Made by a program: the position numbers and the translations under genes. From NCBI RefSeq assembly GCF_002843605.1, contig NZ_CP025263.1, positions 4,059,501 to 4,123,500 of the forward strand: 64,000 nucleotides of DNA. Direction: 5' to 3'. Every line of letters starts with the position of its first letter. Positions within the stretch are counted from its first letter, which is position 1. The notes beneath the pieces were generated by a model. That model saw only the letters and a program-made list of their open reading frames with translations. It did not search any database and had not been told where the DNA came from. Below, piece by piece: positions 8,569 through 17,461 of the stretch. This stretch comes from Pseudomonas sp. S09G 359 (GTDB lineage: Bacteria > Pseudomonadota > Gammaproteobacteria > Pseudomonadales > Pseudomonadaceae).

Positions 8569-10053
8569 TTAGAGAAGGGTTCGGGCCAAGGCCTTTTTCC
8601 ATTCTGAATAGCGGGTAGCCATCTCCCCATCCTCCTGCGGCTCAAACCGCTCGCGCTGACGTTCCAACTCGCCCAACGCCGCATCACTCGCCCATATCCC
8701 CAATGCACGCCCGGCCAAATGCGCCGCACCCAACGCCGACACTTCCGGCGACAGGCTGCGCACCACCGGGCGTTGCAGCAGGTTGGCGAGAAATTGCATC
8801 AACCAGCGGTTGCGCGTGGCGCCGCCGTCCACCCACAGCTCCTTCAACGGGCTGCCGATATCCTGCTGCATGGCCTCGAACACATCGCGGATCTGATACC
8901 CGATGGACTCCAGCGACGCACGCAATATATGCGCGCCAGAGGTGGCTTCGCTGAGCCCGCAGATCAGGCCGCGCGCGTCGGCTTTCCAGTGCGGCGCGCC
9001 GAGCCCGGACAACGCCGGCACAAAGTACACGCCGCCATTGTCCGGCAGTTGCGCGGCCTGTTCGGTCAATGCATCCAGGGATTCCCCGGCCACCAGTCGC
9101 GAGGCCCACTGCACGGCGGCGCCGGTGTGGACGATATTGCCTTCCATGCCAAAGGTCGGCTTGCCGCCGTCGTGCCAGGCCAATGTGGTGGAGAGGCCGT
9201 GGGTGGAGGCAATCGGGCCGGTCATCGGGGTCATCAAGGATGAGCCGGTGCCGAGGGTGGCCTTGACCAGTCCCGGGGCGAAACCGCCCTGCCCGTACAA
9301 CGCGGCGTGGGAATCGCCAATCATCGACATCACCGGGATGCCAGCGGGCAAGCCACCGAGGGCAACGGTCTCGGCGAAGAAGCCGGCGCTGGGCTGGATC
9401 GGCGCCAAGGCCGCCAAGGGAATCGCAAACAGCTCCAGTAGTTCAGGGTCCCAGGCACAGGTGTGCAGGTTGAACAGTTGGGTGCGCGCGGCGTTGGAAT
9501 AGTCGGTGGCGAAGACTTGGCCGCCACTGAGTTTCCACAGCAGCCAGCTGTCGACCGTGCCCAGGCAGATATCACCGGCAGCCGCACGGGCGTGCCCGTT
9601 CTCCAGGTGATCGAGGACCCAGCGGAATTTGCCAGCGGAGAACATCGGGTCCAGCGCCAGCCCGGTCTTTTCCAGGATCATCGCTTCATGGCCCTGCTCG
9701 TGCAACTGCGTGCACAGCGCCGTGGAGCGTCGGCATTGCCAACTGATACACGGCGACAGCGGCTCACCGCTAAGCCGGTCCCAGGCCACCACCGATTCGC
9801 GCTGGTTGCTGATCGCCAGCGCGGTGATTGGCCGGTCGACCTGGGCCAGGCATTCTTCAATCGCGGCCAGGGTGCTCTGCCAGATCAGCAGCGGGTCCTG
9901 CTCGGAGAACCCGGCCTGAGGGTGGCTGATGCTCAGCGGCCGTGAACCGCGGGCAATCACCTGCCCGCGTTCGTTGACCAGCACGGCCTTGGCGTTGCTG
10001 GTGCCTTCGTCTATCGCCAGGATCAGCGGAGTGTTGTCTGTCATTGCATTCAC
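8569..10053 (-). CDS. FGGY-family carbohydrate kinase
   Basis: 494 residues, full length for the family. The ATP-binding DEGTSNAKAVLVN near the N-terminus, ISWQCRRS, the MIGDSHAALYGQGG block and the C-terminal LWVDGGATRNRWLMQFLANLL identify an FGGY kinase (glycerol, xylulose, erythritol, apulose and similar kinases). Specificity cannot be read from sequence. A GTG at 10053 overlaps the transketolase stop by four bases (GTGA); an ATG at 10044 is the alternative start, three residues shorter. It is the last gene of a minus-strand operon with a two-subunit transketolase, so it should phosphorylate a ketose that becomes the transketolase donor or acceptor. Confidence 0.9.
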   Translation of the reverse strand: MNAMTDNTPLILAIDEGTSNAKAVLVNERGQVIARGSRPLSISHPQAGFSEQDPLLIWQSTLAAIEECLAQVDRPITALAISNQRESVVAWDRLSGEPLSPCISWQCRRSTALCTQLHEQGHEAMILEKTGLALDPMFSAGKFRWVLDHLENGHARAAAGDICLGTVDSWLLWKLSGGQVFATDYSNAARTQLFNLHTCAWDPELLELFAIPLAALAPIQPSAGFFAETVALGGLPAGIPVMSMIGDSHAALYGQGGFAPGLVKATLGTGSSLMTPMTGPIASTHGLSTTLAWHDGGKPTFGMEGNIVHTGAAVQWASRLVAGESLDALTEQAAQLPDNGGVYFVPALSGLGAPHWKADARGLICGLSEATSGAHILRASLESIGYQIRDVFEAMQQDIGSPLKELWVDGGATRNRWLMQFLANLLQRPVVRSLSPEVSALGAAHLAGRALGIWASDAALGELERQRERFEPQEDGEMATRYSEWKKALARTLL

Positions 10054-10982
10054 CGCAACCGAGTGGCAGCCGCCACAATCCCAGCCGCGTCGATGTTATG
10101 CAAGGCGCGGGTCGGTTCACGGGCTCCCGCGGCGGCGTACTCACCGTCGCCGATGCCCAGGCGGATCAATGGAATGCCCAGGCCGGCTTCGGCCAGCACC
10201 TCGGCAACCAGGCTGCCGACGCCACCGTTGATGTTGTGTTCTTCAACGCTGATGACCGCGCGCGTGCCCCTCAAGGCGCTGAGCAATACCTCGCGCTGCA
10301 ACGGGCGGATCGACGACAAGTTGATCACCTGCGCCTGGATGCCCTGCTCCGCCAGTGCGGCGGCAGCGTCCACCGCTTCATGCACCACCGAGCCGAGGGC
10401 GACGATGCTTACGTCGGCGCCCTGGCGCAGCACATCTACCTGGCCGGGGGCGAATTGGTAGTCGGCGCCATGCACGTCGGGCAAGGCTTTACCGTCGAGG
10501 CGGATATACACCGGTCCCTCGTGGCGCAATGCGTAATCGACAATCTGGCGGCACTCACGCGCATCGGCCGGGGCAAAAATCTGCACATTGCCGAAGCCGC
10601 GCATCACCGAGATATCGTCGATGCTGTGGTGGGTGCTGGCCAGCGGGCCGTAGCTGGCGCCGGCGTTGAGGCCGAACATTTTTACGTTGGCCTGGTTGTA
10701 GCAAACGTCGACCTTGATCTGCTCGTTGGCTCGCGAAATCAGAAACGGTGCCGCGTTGCAGGTCGCGGCGATCTTGCCGCCCAACGCCAAGCCCGCCGCA
10801 ACACTGACCAGGGACTGCTCGGCGATCCCGACGTTGATCAGCCGCTCCGGAAAACGTTGCATGAACGGGCCGATCTTGGCCGTGGAAGTGGAGTCGCTGA
10901 CCACCGGCACCACGTCCAACCCGGCATCGACTGCGGCAATAAAGGCCTCCACCATGACGCTCGCCAAATGTTCACTCGCCAT
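10050..10982 (-). CDS. Transketolase-like protein, C-terminal (pyrimidine-binding and regulatory) subunit
   Basis: 310 residues corresponding to the second half of transketolase. Seen: VVSDSTSTAKIGPFMQRFP, the catalytic-glutamate block RLINVGIAEQSLVSVAAGLA, and the C-terminal transketolase domain (DVSIVALGSVVHEAV; RAVISVEEHNINGGVG). The ATG at 10982 lies within the end of the N-terminal subunit gene (11-base overlap), so the two halves are co-translated and should form one heteromeric enzyme. Split transketolases occur in sugar-catabolic clusters such as the D-apulose-4-phosphate transketolase AptAB and sulfo-transketolase SqwGH. Confidence 0.92.
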   Translation of the reverse strand: MASEHLASVMVEAFIAAVDAGLDVVPVVSDSTSTAKIGPFMQRFPERLINVGIAEQSLVSVAAGLALGGKIAATCNAAPFLISRANEQIKVDVCYNQANVKMFGLNAGASYGPLASTHHSIDDISVMRGFGNVQIFAPADARECRQIVDYALRHEGPVYIRLDGKALPDVHGADYQFAPGQVDVLRQGADVSIVALGSVVHEAVDAAAALAEQGIQAQVINLSSIRPLQREVLLSALRGTRAVISVEEHNINGGVGSLVAEVLAEAGLGIPLIRLGIGDGEYAAAGAREPTRALHNIDAAGIVAAATRLR

Positions 10983-11808
10983 GGTTCAACTCCTCCAGTG
11001 CAGCATTGATTTCATCACCCTTGGGCACACGGTGGTGCCATTCGGGGCGGGCTTCGATAAACGACACGCCTTTGCCTTTGATGGTGTGGGCGATCAGCAC
11101 CTGCGGGGCGCCGATTTGGGTGTGCATTTGTTCCAGGGCGGTGATCAACTGGCCCACGTCATTACCGTCGCACTCGCTGACGGTGAAGCCGAAGGCCGCC
11201 CATTTCACGTCCAGCGGGTCGAGGGGCATGATTTCGGCGGTCAGCCCGGCCAGCTGCAGCTTGTTCTTGTCGACGATCACAAACAGGTTATCCAGCCCGT
11301 ACTTGGCAGCGGCCATCGCTGCTTCCCAGTTGGAGCCTTCGGCCAGCTCGCCGTCGCCGGTCAGCACATAGATGCGCTTTTTGCTGCCGGACATTTTCGC
11401 CGCCAACGCCAGCCCCACGGCCACCGGCAAACCGTGGCCGAGGGCACCGGTGTTGAGTTCGATGCCAGGGGTTTTCTGGCGCACCGGGTGGCCGGGCAAA
11501 TGCGAGTTGAAATGCTGATACGTCGCCAGCCACGCCTCGGGAATGTAGCCCGCTTGCGCCAGGCAGCAGTACAAGCCGCCCACGCCGTGGCCCTTGCTCT
11601 GGATGTAGATATCGCGCTCGGGATCCTGGGTGCGTTCCGGGCCGGTATTGAGGATGCGGAAATACAGGGTGGCGAGGATGTCGGTTTCCGACAGATCCGC
11701 CCCGGTGTGGCCGCCGGCCGGTGAGTCGGCATTCAGGCGGATCACGTGGCGGCGGATCAGGCGGGCCTGTTCCTTGATCTGGTGGGCGTCGTACTGGAAG
11801 GCATTCAT
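10972..11808 (-). CDS. Transketolase-like protein, N-terminal (TPP diphosphate-binding) subunit
   Basis: 278 residues matching the first half of transketolase. Key motifs: GGHTGADLSETDILATLYF, QSKGHGVGGLYCCLAQAG, NTGALGHGLPVAVGLALAAK and the thiamine diphosphate motif GDGELAEGSNWEAAM ending in VDKNKLQ. Start at 11808 follows AGGAG with a seven-base spacer; the upstream in-frame ATG at 11886 would add 26 residues with no family similarity. First gene of the minus-strand transketolase/kinase operon, divergent from the ribose-type importer genes. Confidence 0.92.
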   Translation of the reverse strand: MNAFQYDAHQIKEQARLIRRHVIRLNADSPAGGHTGADLSETDILATLYFRILNTGPERTQDPERDIYIQSKGHGVGGLYCCLAQAGYIPEAWLATYQHFNSHLPGHPVRQKTPGIELNTGALGHGLPVAVGLALAAKMSGSKKRIYVLTGDGELAEGSNWEAAMAAAKYGLDNLFVIVDKNKLQLAGLTAEIMPLDPLDVKWAAFGFTVSECDGNDVGQLITALEQMHTQIGAPQVLIAHTIKGKGVSFIEARPEWHHRVPKGDEINAALEELNHGE

Positions 11809-12169
11809 GCAGCGGCTCCTATGAGGCTGACCACGCGGGGGTAAATGTGTCCAAAGCTGTTTTGAATATTTATTCAGCAGTGACAATATATTTCTATTTA
11901 GACGCCGATCTTTCCCGCGGTCAAGTGAGCGACTGGCGGAAAATCAAATAAATCGACGAAATATCCGTCGGACAAACGGGCAAAATCCCACGCCGGCTTA
12001 TCTATCCCGTGGCTTTGCGGTGTACAAAAGCACCGGTCTAGAGGCATACCGGAAAAATTAAGCGCTTGACTTTGACACGGTGTCACTGGAATCTGAATTA
12101 ACAGTCAGGCACGCATAAATATTCAACGCGCCTGAAAGCACTCCAAAAAAAATAAATCAGGAGAACACT
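11809..12169. promoter_or_regulatory. Divergent control region of the polyol/pentose cluster
   Basis: 361 bases without a supported gene between the transketolase operon and the importer operon. The half nearest the transketolase gene is AT-rich (AATATTTATTCAGCAGTGAC, ATATATTTCTATTT). A clean 13-base palindrome lies at 12073-12085 (separate entry), and a further imperfect dyad, CCGTCGGACAAACGG, lies near 11967-11981. The region must hold both promoters; the cluster-encoded SorC-type regulator is the obvious candidate to act here. Confidence 0.6.
12073..12085. promoter_or_regulatory. Candidate operator palindrome TGACACGGTGTCA
   Basis: Perfect 6-bp arms (TGACAC / GTGTCA) around a central G, about 85 bases upstream of the importer permease start. 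Its position in the divergent region suggests a repressor or activator site for the cluster regulator (17462-18415). No second copy was noticed in the window. Confidence 0.45.
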
Positions 12170-13177
12170 GTGGACACCAAAGCTATTGTCCAGCACCCGG
12201 CCGAACTCAAGCCGCCACCGCGCCCACGCCTGGTGAAACTGCTCCCCAGCAACATCGGCGGCCCGCTGATCGGCCTTGTGCTGCTGGTGCTGGTCTTCTC
12301 CTTCAGTTCCGAATTCTTCTTCTCCTTGCGCAATGGCCTGAACATTCTCGATCAGGTCACGGTGCTGGGCATCCTCGCCATCGGCATGACGGCAGTGATT
12401 GTGATCGGCGGCATCGACCTGTCGGTTGGTTCGGTGCTGGCCTTTTCGATGATGATGCTGGGCTGGCTCTATCAGGATCAGGCAGTGCCGCTGGGCTTCG
12501 CGATTCCCATCTCGATTGCCAGCGGCATGCTTGCCGGGCTGGTGTCCGGCGGGTTGATCACCTATGCCAAGTTGCCGCCGTTCATTGCCACGCTGACCAT
12601 GATGTCGGTGGCCCGTGGCCTGGCGAATATTCTCACCGAGGGCCGGCAGATCGTCGGCTACCCGGACTGGTTCACCAGCCTGGCCACGGTGCGGCATTTC
12701 GGTTTCTTGTCGGCAACCGTCGGGCTGTTCCTGGTGATGCTGGTGCTGGCCTGGGTGTTCCTGCGCTTTCGCGCCGGTGGCCGTAACCTCTATGCCATGG
12801 GCGGCAGCCCGGAAGTGGCGCGCCTGTCGGGCATCAAGGTGCGCGCGATTACCCTGTGGGTGTACGCCATCAGCGGCGCACTCGCCGGCATCGCCGCCGT
12901 GACCTTGGCTGCACGCCTGGACTCGTCCCAACCCAGCGCCGGCCTCAGCCTGGAACTGGACGCCATCGCCGCCGTGGTGATTGGCGGCGCCAGCCTCAGC
13001 GGTGGCGTCGGCAGTATCGGCGGCACGCTGGTGGGTGTACTGATCATTGGTGTGTTGCGCAATGGCCTCAACCTGCTCGGCGTTTCGCCGTTTATTCAAC
13101 AAGTGGTGATCGGCGTGGTCATTGCCCTCGCCGTGACCATCGACACCCTGCGCCGCCGTTCCAGTACTGCCCGTTAA
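12170..13177 (+). CDS. Ribose-type ABC transporter permease (RbsC family)
   Basis: 335 residues, many membrane segments, with the family blocks LGILAIGMTAVIVIGGIDLS, GRNLYAMGGSPEVARLSGIK and AAVVIGGASLSGGVGSIGG near the C-terminus. Starts with GTG at 12170, supported by a strong AGGAG six bases upstream; no ATG gives a better start. First gene of the plus-strand operon, followed by its binding protein and ATPase. Family members import pentoses, hexoses or polyols such as ribose, xylitol or erythritol. Confidence 0.93.
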   Translation: MDTKAIVQHPAELKPPPRPRLVKLLPSNIGGPLIGLVLLVLVFSFSSEFFFSLRNGLNILDQVTVLGILAIGMTAVIVIGGIDLSVGSVLAFSMMMLGWLYQDQAVPLGFAIPISIASGMLAGLVSGGLITYAKLPPFIATLTMMSVARGLANILTEGRQIVGYPDWFTSLATVRHFGFLSATVGLFLVMLVLAWVFLRFRAGGRNLYAMGGSPEVARLSGIKVRAITLWVYAISGALAGIAAVTLAARLDSSQPSAGLSLELDAIAAVVIGGASLSGGVGSIGGTLVGVLIIGVLRNGLNLLGVSPFIQQVVIGVVIALAVTIDTLRRRSSTAR

Positions 13178-13227
13178 ACCTGTTCGACAGTTGACACCCT
13201 CCAACAATAAAACCAGGAGTCACCGAC

Positions 13228-14160
13228 ATGTTCAGCCCCAAGAAACTGCTTATCGCCACTGCTCTGGCTGCCGCCACCCTCACCGCCACCGGCACCACCT
13301 GGGCCAAGGACCTGACCATCGGCCTGGCCGTGGCCAACCTGCAGGCCGACTTCTTCAACCAGATCAAGCAATCGGTGGAAGCCGAGGGCAAGGCCAAGGG
13401 GATCAAGGTGATCACCGTGGACGCCCAGGGCAACTCCTCCACCCAGGTCAGCCAGATTGAAGACCTGATCACCCGCCAGATCGACGTGTTGATCTACATC
13501 CCCGCCGGCGCCACCGCCGCTGGTGTACCGGTAAAAGCCGCCAAGGCCGCCGGCATCCCGGTGATCGCCGTGGACCGCAACGCCCCCGACGCGCCCGGCG
13601 ACACCTTTATCGCCAGCGACAGCGTGGCCGGCGCCAAGACCCTGGCCGAATATGTGGGCAAGATCACCGACGGCAAAGGCCGCATCGCGATCCTGCAAGG
13701 CCAGCTCGGCACCACGCCCGAGAATGACCGCGCCAAAGGCTTTGAAGAAGGCCTGAAAGCCTTCCCGGACCTCAAGGTGGTTGCCCAGCAACCGGCTGAA
13801 TGGGCCCAGGACAAAGGCTTCGCCGTGGCCCAGGACCTGCTCCAGCGTGACCCGAATATCACGGTGTTCTTCGGCCGCGCCGATGCCATGGCCTTGGGCG
13901 CTGCCCAGGCGGTGAAGGTCGGTAACCTCGACCACAAAGTCGTGGTGGTCGGTTTCGACGGCGACGTCGCCGGGCTCAAGGCCGTGGAAAGCGGCGTGCT
14001 CAATGCCACCATGACCCAGCAGACCCAGAAGATGGGCCGCCTGGCGGTAGCCTCGGCCATCGACCTCAAGGCCGGCAAGGCCGTGCCCAAGGAGCAACTG
14101 CTGCCTACCGTGCTGACCACCAAAGAAAACGTCGCGCCGTTCCTGCAACAGCACCCGTAA
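13228..14160 (+). CDS. Ribose-type (RbsB-like) periplasmic sugar-binding protein
   Basis: 310 residues. Signal peptide MFSPKKLLIATALAAATLTA with cleavage near TTWAKD. Mature protein shows the periplasmic-binding type 1 fold: IGLAVANLQADFFNQIKQ, DLITRQIDVLIYIPAG, IPVIAVDRNAPDAPG and VVVVGFDGDVAGLKAVESG. A strong AGGAG precedes the ATG. Lies between permease and ATPase genes of the same importer. Ligand unknown. Confidence 0.93.
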   Translation: MFSPKKLLIATALAAATLTATGTTWAKDLTIGLAVANLQADFFNQIKQSVEAEGKAKGIKVITVDAQGNSSTQVSQIEDLITRQIDVLIYIPAGATAAGVPVKAAKAAGIPVIAVDRNAPDAPGDTFIASDSVAGAKTLAEYVGKITDGKGRIAILQGQLGTTPENDRAKGFEEGLKAFPDLKVVAQQPAEWAQDKGFAVAQDLLQRDPNITVFFGRADAMALGAAQAVKVGNLDHKVVVVGFDGDVAGLKAVESGVLNATMTQQTQKMGRLAVASAIDLKAGKAVPKEQLLPTVLTTKENVAPFLQQHP

Positions 14161-14175
14161 GCCTTGGAGGTCGTC

Positions 14176-15684
14176 ATGCCAGCAGCAGCTCTGGATAACA
14201 GCACCGACGCGGTGCTGTGCCTGCGCAACATCAGCAAGGCCTATGGGCCGGTGCAGGTGTTGTCCCAGGTCAATGTGGATATTCGCCCCGGCGAGGTCCT
14301 GGCCTTGCTCGGTGAAAATGGTGCGGGCAAATCCACCTTGTCGTCGATCATTGCAGGCCTGGTGCAACCGGAAGCCGGGGGCAGCATGACCTGGCTCGGC
14401 GCGCCCTACGCCCCCGCTTCACCGGGCGCGGCGCTGAGTGCCGGGATCGGCCTGATCCACCAGGAAATCCGCCTGCTGCCGCAATTGTCGATCGCCGAGA
14501 ATATCTTCGTCGGCCGCCTGCCCATGCGTCATGGGCGGGTGGACCGCGAGTACATCGAGGCCCAGGCGCAGATCCAACTGGAACGCCTGGGGCTCAAGGT
14601 GCCGGCCTCGCGCAAGGTCGAAGGCCTGAGCGTGGCGGCCCAGCAACTGGTGGAAATCGCCAAGGCGCTGACCCTGAAAGCCAGCCTGTTGATTCTTGAC
14701 GAGCCCACCGCCGCCCTGGGTGGCGAAGAAACCGAGTTGCTGTTCAAGCAGGTCGAGCGGCTGAAAGCCGAGGGCGTGTCGTTTATCTATATCAGCCATC
14801 GCCTGGAAGAAATCGCGCGCATCGCCGACCGCGTGCTGGTACTGCGCGACGGTCGCCAGATCGCCCTGCACGCCACCGCGCAAGTGCCGGTGCGCGAGCT
14901 GGTGGAACAGATGGTCGGGCGCAGCCTGGAGCGCATTTTCCCCGCCCTGCAAGCGCCGCAGGACCAGGTGATGTTGCAGGTCAAGGATTTGAGCTGCCGT
15001 GAGTTCGCCTTGCACGGCATCGACTTCAGCGTGCGCGCCGGCGAAGTGTTCGGCATCGCCGGGGTGGTCGGCGCCGGGCGCACGGAGCTGGTGCGCACCA
15101 TCGCCGGTGCGGCCCAGGACATCCAGGGCCATATGCTGCTGGACGGTGAAGTGCGCCAGCTGCGCAGCCCCTTCGAGGCGATCCAGGCCGGTGTGGTGCT
15201 GGTGCCCGAAGACCGCAAGCAGCAAGGCGTGGTGGTGGAACATCGGATCGAAGACAACCTGATCTACGGCAACACCGACCTGCTGGATAACCGCGGCTGG
15301 GTGTTCCCGGCGGCCCTGCGCGAATTTGCCCGTACGGCGGTGGCACGCCTGGGCGTGAAAGGCGCGCCGCAGTCGCGGATTTCGAGCCTGTCCGGCGGTA
15401 ATCAGCAAAAGGTGATCATTGCCAAATGGCTGGCGCGCAATCCCAAGGTGTTCATCCTCGACGAGCCGACACGCGGCATCGATGTGGGCGCGCGGGCGGC
15501 GATTTATGAAGTGATTGCCGATCTTGCGGCTAAAGGCATGGCGGTGATTGTGGTGAGTTCGGACCTGGATGAAGTGCTCGGGCTGTCCCATCGGGTGATG
15601 GTCATGAGCCGCGGGCGGCAGATGGGCATTCTGGAGCGTGGCGAGGCTACCCCGGTGTCGGTGATGGAAATGGCTACTGCATAA
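14176..15684 (+). CDS. Ribose-type ABC transporter ATPase with two nucleotide-binding domains (RbsA family)
   Basis: 502 residues with two ABC domains. N-terminal domain: Walker A GENGAGKST, a weak signature LSVAAQQLVEIAKAL and Walker B LLILDEPTAAL. C-terminal domain: degenerate Walker A region GVVGAGRTE, canonical signature LSGGNQQKVIIAKWLA and Walker B VFILDEPTRGID. This asymmetry is normal for RbsA/MglA-type proteins. The ATG at 14176 is chosen because TTGGAGG lies five bases upstream; the frame could begin at a TTG four codons earlier. Third gene of the import operon; a REPIN follows it. Confidence 0.93.
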   Translation: MPAAALDNSTDAVLCLRNISKAYGPVQVLSQVNVDIRPGEVLALLGENGAGKSTLSSIIAGLVQPEAGGSMTWLGAPYAPASPGAALSAGIGLIHQEIRLLPQLSIAENIFVGRLPMRHGRVDREYIEAQAQIQLERLGLKVPASRKVEGLSVAAQQLVEIAKALTLKASLLILDEPTAALGGEETELLFKQVERLKAEGVSFIYISHRLEEIARIADRVLVLRDGRQIALHATAQVPVRELVEQMVGRSLERIFPALQAPQDQVMLQVKDLSCREFALHGIDFSVRAGEVFGIAGVVGAGRTELVRTIAGAAQDIQGHMLLDGEVRQLRSPFEAIQAGVVLVPEDRKQQGVVVEHRIEDNLIYGNTDLLDNRGWVFPAALREFARTAVARLGVKGAPQSRISSLSGGNQQKVIIAKWLARNPKVFILDEPTRGIDVGARAAIYEVIADLAAKGMAVIVVSSDLDEVLGLSHRVMVMSRGRQMGILERGEATPVSVMEMATA

Positions 15685-15704
15685 CCCAAGACCTATAGAG
15701 ATTC

Positions 15705-15799
15705 AAATGTGGGAGGGGGCTTGCCCCCGATAGCTGTGTATCAGTCACCCCATTTATCAACTGACAGACTGCCATCGGGGGCAAGCCCCCTCCCACATT
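15705..15799. repeat. REPIN-like inverted pair of REP sequences (canonical)
   Basis: Left arm GTGGGAGGGGGCTTGCCCCC, GATAGC and right arm GCCATCGGGGGCAAGCCCCC, TCCCAC flank a ~45-base centre. It separates the importer ATPase gene from the first dehydrogenase gene inside the same apparent operon and may reduce transcription into the downstream genes or protect the upstream transcript. Confidence 0.9.
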
Positions 15800-15832
15800 A
15801 GCCCTACTGTGATTTCAAGAATGGAGTAATTC

Positions 15833-16597
15833 ATGCAACTTTTCAGTCTTCAAGGCCAAGTAGCCTTCGTCACCGGCGCTGGCAGCGGCATCGGCCAAGC
15901 CATTGCGGTGGGTTTGGCCGAAGCCGGCGCCGATGTGGCCTGCTTTGACCTGCCCGGCAGCCCCGGCATCGCCAGCACCGTCGAGCGCATCCAGGCCCTG
16001 GGCCGTCGCGCCCTGGCCTTGAGCGGCACCGTTACCGAACGCGCTGCACTGGATGCCGCCGTGGCGCGCACCGAATCCGAACTCGGCGAACTCAGCGTCG
16101 CCGTCAACTGCGCCGGCATTGCCAATGCCCAGGCCGCCGAAGACCTGGAGCTGCAACGCTGGCAAACCACCCTGGACATCAACCTCACCGGCATCTTCCT
16201 CAGTTGCCAGGCCCAGGCCGCCGTGATGTTGCCCCGGGGCAAAGGCGCCATCGTCAACATCGCTTCCATGTCCGGCAGCATCGTCAACCGTGGCCTGTTG
16301 CAGGCGCACTACAACACCTCCAAGGCCGGGGTGATCCACCTGAGCAAAAGCCTGGCGATGGAATGGGCCGACAAAGGCCTGCGCGTCAATTGCATCAGCC
16401 CCGGTTACACCGCCACACCGATGAACTCGCGCCCGGAAGTGGCCGACCAGGTGAAGATTTTTGAACAGACCACGCCCATGGGCCGTATGGCCAGCGTGGA
16501 AGAAATGGTCGGCCCGGCGATTTTCCTGGTCAGCCAGGCCTCGTCTTTCTGCACCGGCGTCGACCTGTTGGTCGATGGCGGCTTCGTTTGCTGGTAA
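15833..16597 (+). CDS. Short-chain dehydrogenase/reductase, polyol-dehydrogenase-like
   Basis: 254 residues. NAD(P) motif TGAGSGIGQA, NCAGIANAQ, catalytic serine in IASMSGSI and YNTSKAG (Tyr/Lys). The C-terminus ends DLLVDGGFVCW, similar in style to sorbose reductase, D-arabinitol and threitol dehydrogenases. In this cluster it probably oxidises an imported polyol to the ketose used by the FGGY kinase. GGAG lies just upstream of the ATG. Confidence 0.9.
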   Translation: MQLFSLQGQVAFVTGAGSGIGQAIAVGLAEAGADVACFDLPGSPGIASTVERIQALGRRALALSGTVTERAALDAAVARTESELGELSVAVNCAGIANAQAAEDLELQRWQTTLDINLTGIFLSCQAQAAVMLPRGKGAIVNIASMSGSIVNRGLLQAHYNTSKAGVIHLSKSLAMEWADKGLRVNCISPGYTATPMNSRPEVADQVKIFEQTTPMGRMASVEEMVGPAIFLVSQASSFCTGVDLLVDGGFVCW

Positions 16598-16615
16598 CCC
16601 GTGGAGCCCCTCGTC

Positions 16616-17416
16616 ATGTCGCAACGTTTCAGCGGTAAAACCGTAGTCATCACCGGCGCCTGCCGTGGCATCGGCGCCGGCATTGCCGAGCGCTTTGCCC
16701 AGGAAGGTGCCAACCTGGTGCTGGCGTCCAATGACCTCGAACGCGTGACCTTCACCGCCGACCAGCTGGCCCAGGAATACGCGGTAAACGCCCTGGCCCT
16801 GGGCATCGATGTCACCGATGAAGCAGACATCGAAAAGCTCTACCGTGAAGGCCACGCGCGCTTCGGCAGCATCGACGTGTCGGTGCAGAACGCCGGCATC
16901 ATCACCATCGACCACTATGACAAAATGCCCCGCGCCGACTTCGACAAGGTGCTGCAGGTCAACACCACCGGCGTGTGGCTGGGGTGCCGGGAAGCGGCCA
17001 AGTACATGGTCAAGCAAGGCAGCGGGCGCTTGATCAACACGTCCTCCGGCCAGGGCCGCCAGGGTTTCATCTATACGCCGCACTACGCCGCGAGCAAGAT
17101 GGGCGTGATCGGCATCACCCAGAGCCTGTCCCTGGAGCTGGCGCCGCACAACATCACCGTCAACGCGTTTTGCCCCGGCATCATCGAAAGCGAGATGTGG
17201 GACTACAACGACCGCGTGTGGGGCGAGATCCTCAGCACCGACGAAAAACGCTACGGCAAGGGCGAGTTGATGGCCGAATGGGTCAAGAACATCCCCCTGC
17301 GCCGCGCCGGCAAACCCTCCGACGTGGCGGGCCTGGTGGCATTCCTGGCCTCGGACGACGCGGCCTACCTCACCGGCCAGGCGATCAATATCGACGGCGG
17401 CCTGATCATGTCGTAA
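16616..17416 (+). CDS. Short-chain dehydrogenase/reductase, sorbitol/butanediol-dehydrogenase-like
   Basis: 266 residues. TGACRGIGAG for nucleotide binding, VQNAGIIT, catalytic serine in INTSSGQGRQGF and YAASKMG. Features such as ESEMWDYNDRVWGEIL before the C-terminal QAINIDGGLIMS resemble polyol and meso-2,3-butanediol dehydrogenases. The ATG at 16616 is preferred over an in-frame GTG at 16601 because GTGGAG then serves as ribosome-binding site. Two dehydrogenases in one cluster suggest either two stereoisomeric substrates or sequential steps. Confidence 0.9.
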   Translation: MSQRFSGKTVVITGACRGIGAGIAERFAQEGANLVLASNDLERVTFTADQLAQEYAVNALALGIDVTDEADIEKLYREGHARFGSIDVSVQNAGIITIDHYDKMPRADFDKVLQVNTTGVWLGCREAAKYMVKQGSGRLINTSSGQGRQGFIYTPHYAASKMGVIGITQSLSLELAPHNITVNAFCPGIIESEMWDYNDRVWGEILSTDEKRYGKGELMAEWVKNIPLRRAGKPSDVAGLVAFLASDDAAYLTGQAINIDGGLIMS

Positions 17417-17461
17417 GGGTTTGGTATCCTCACGGCCATTGAGTCAATAACTGAGGCTTTC

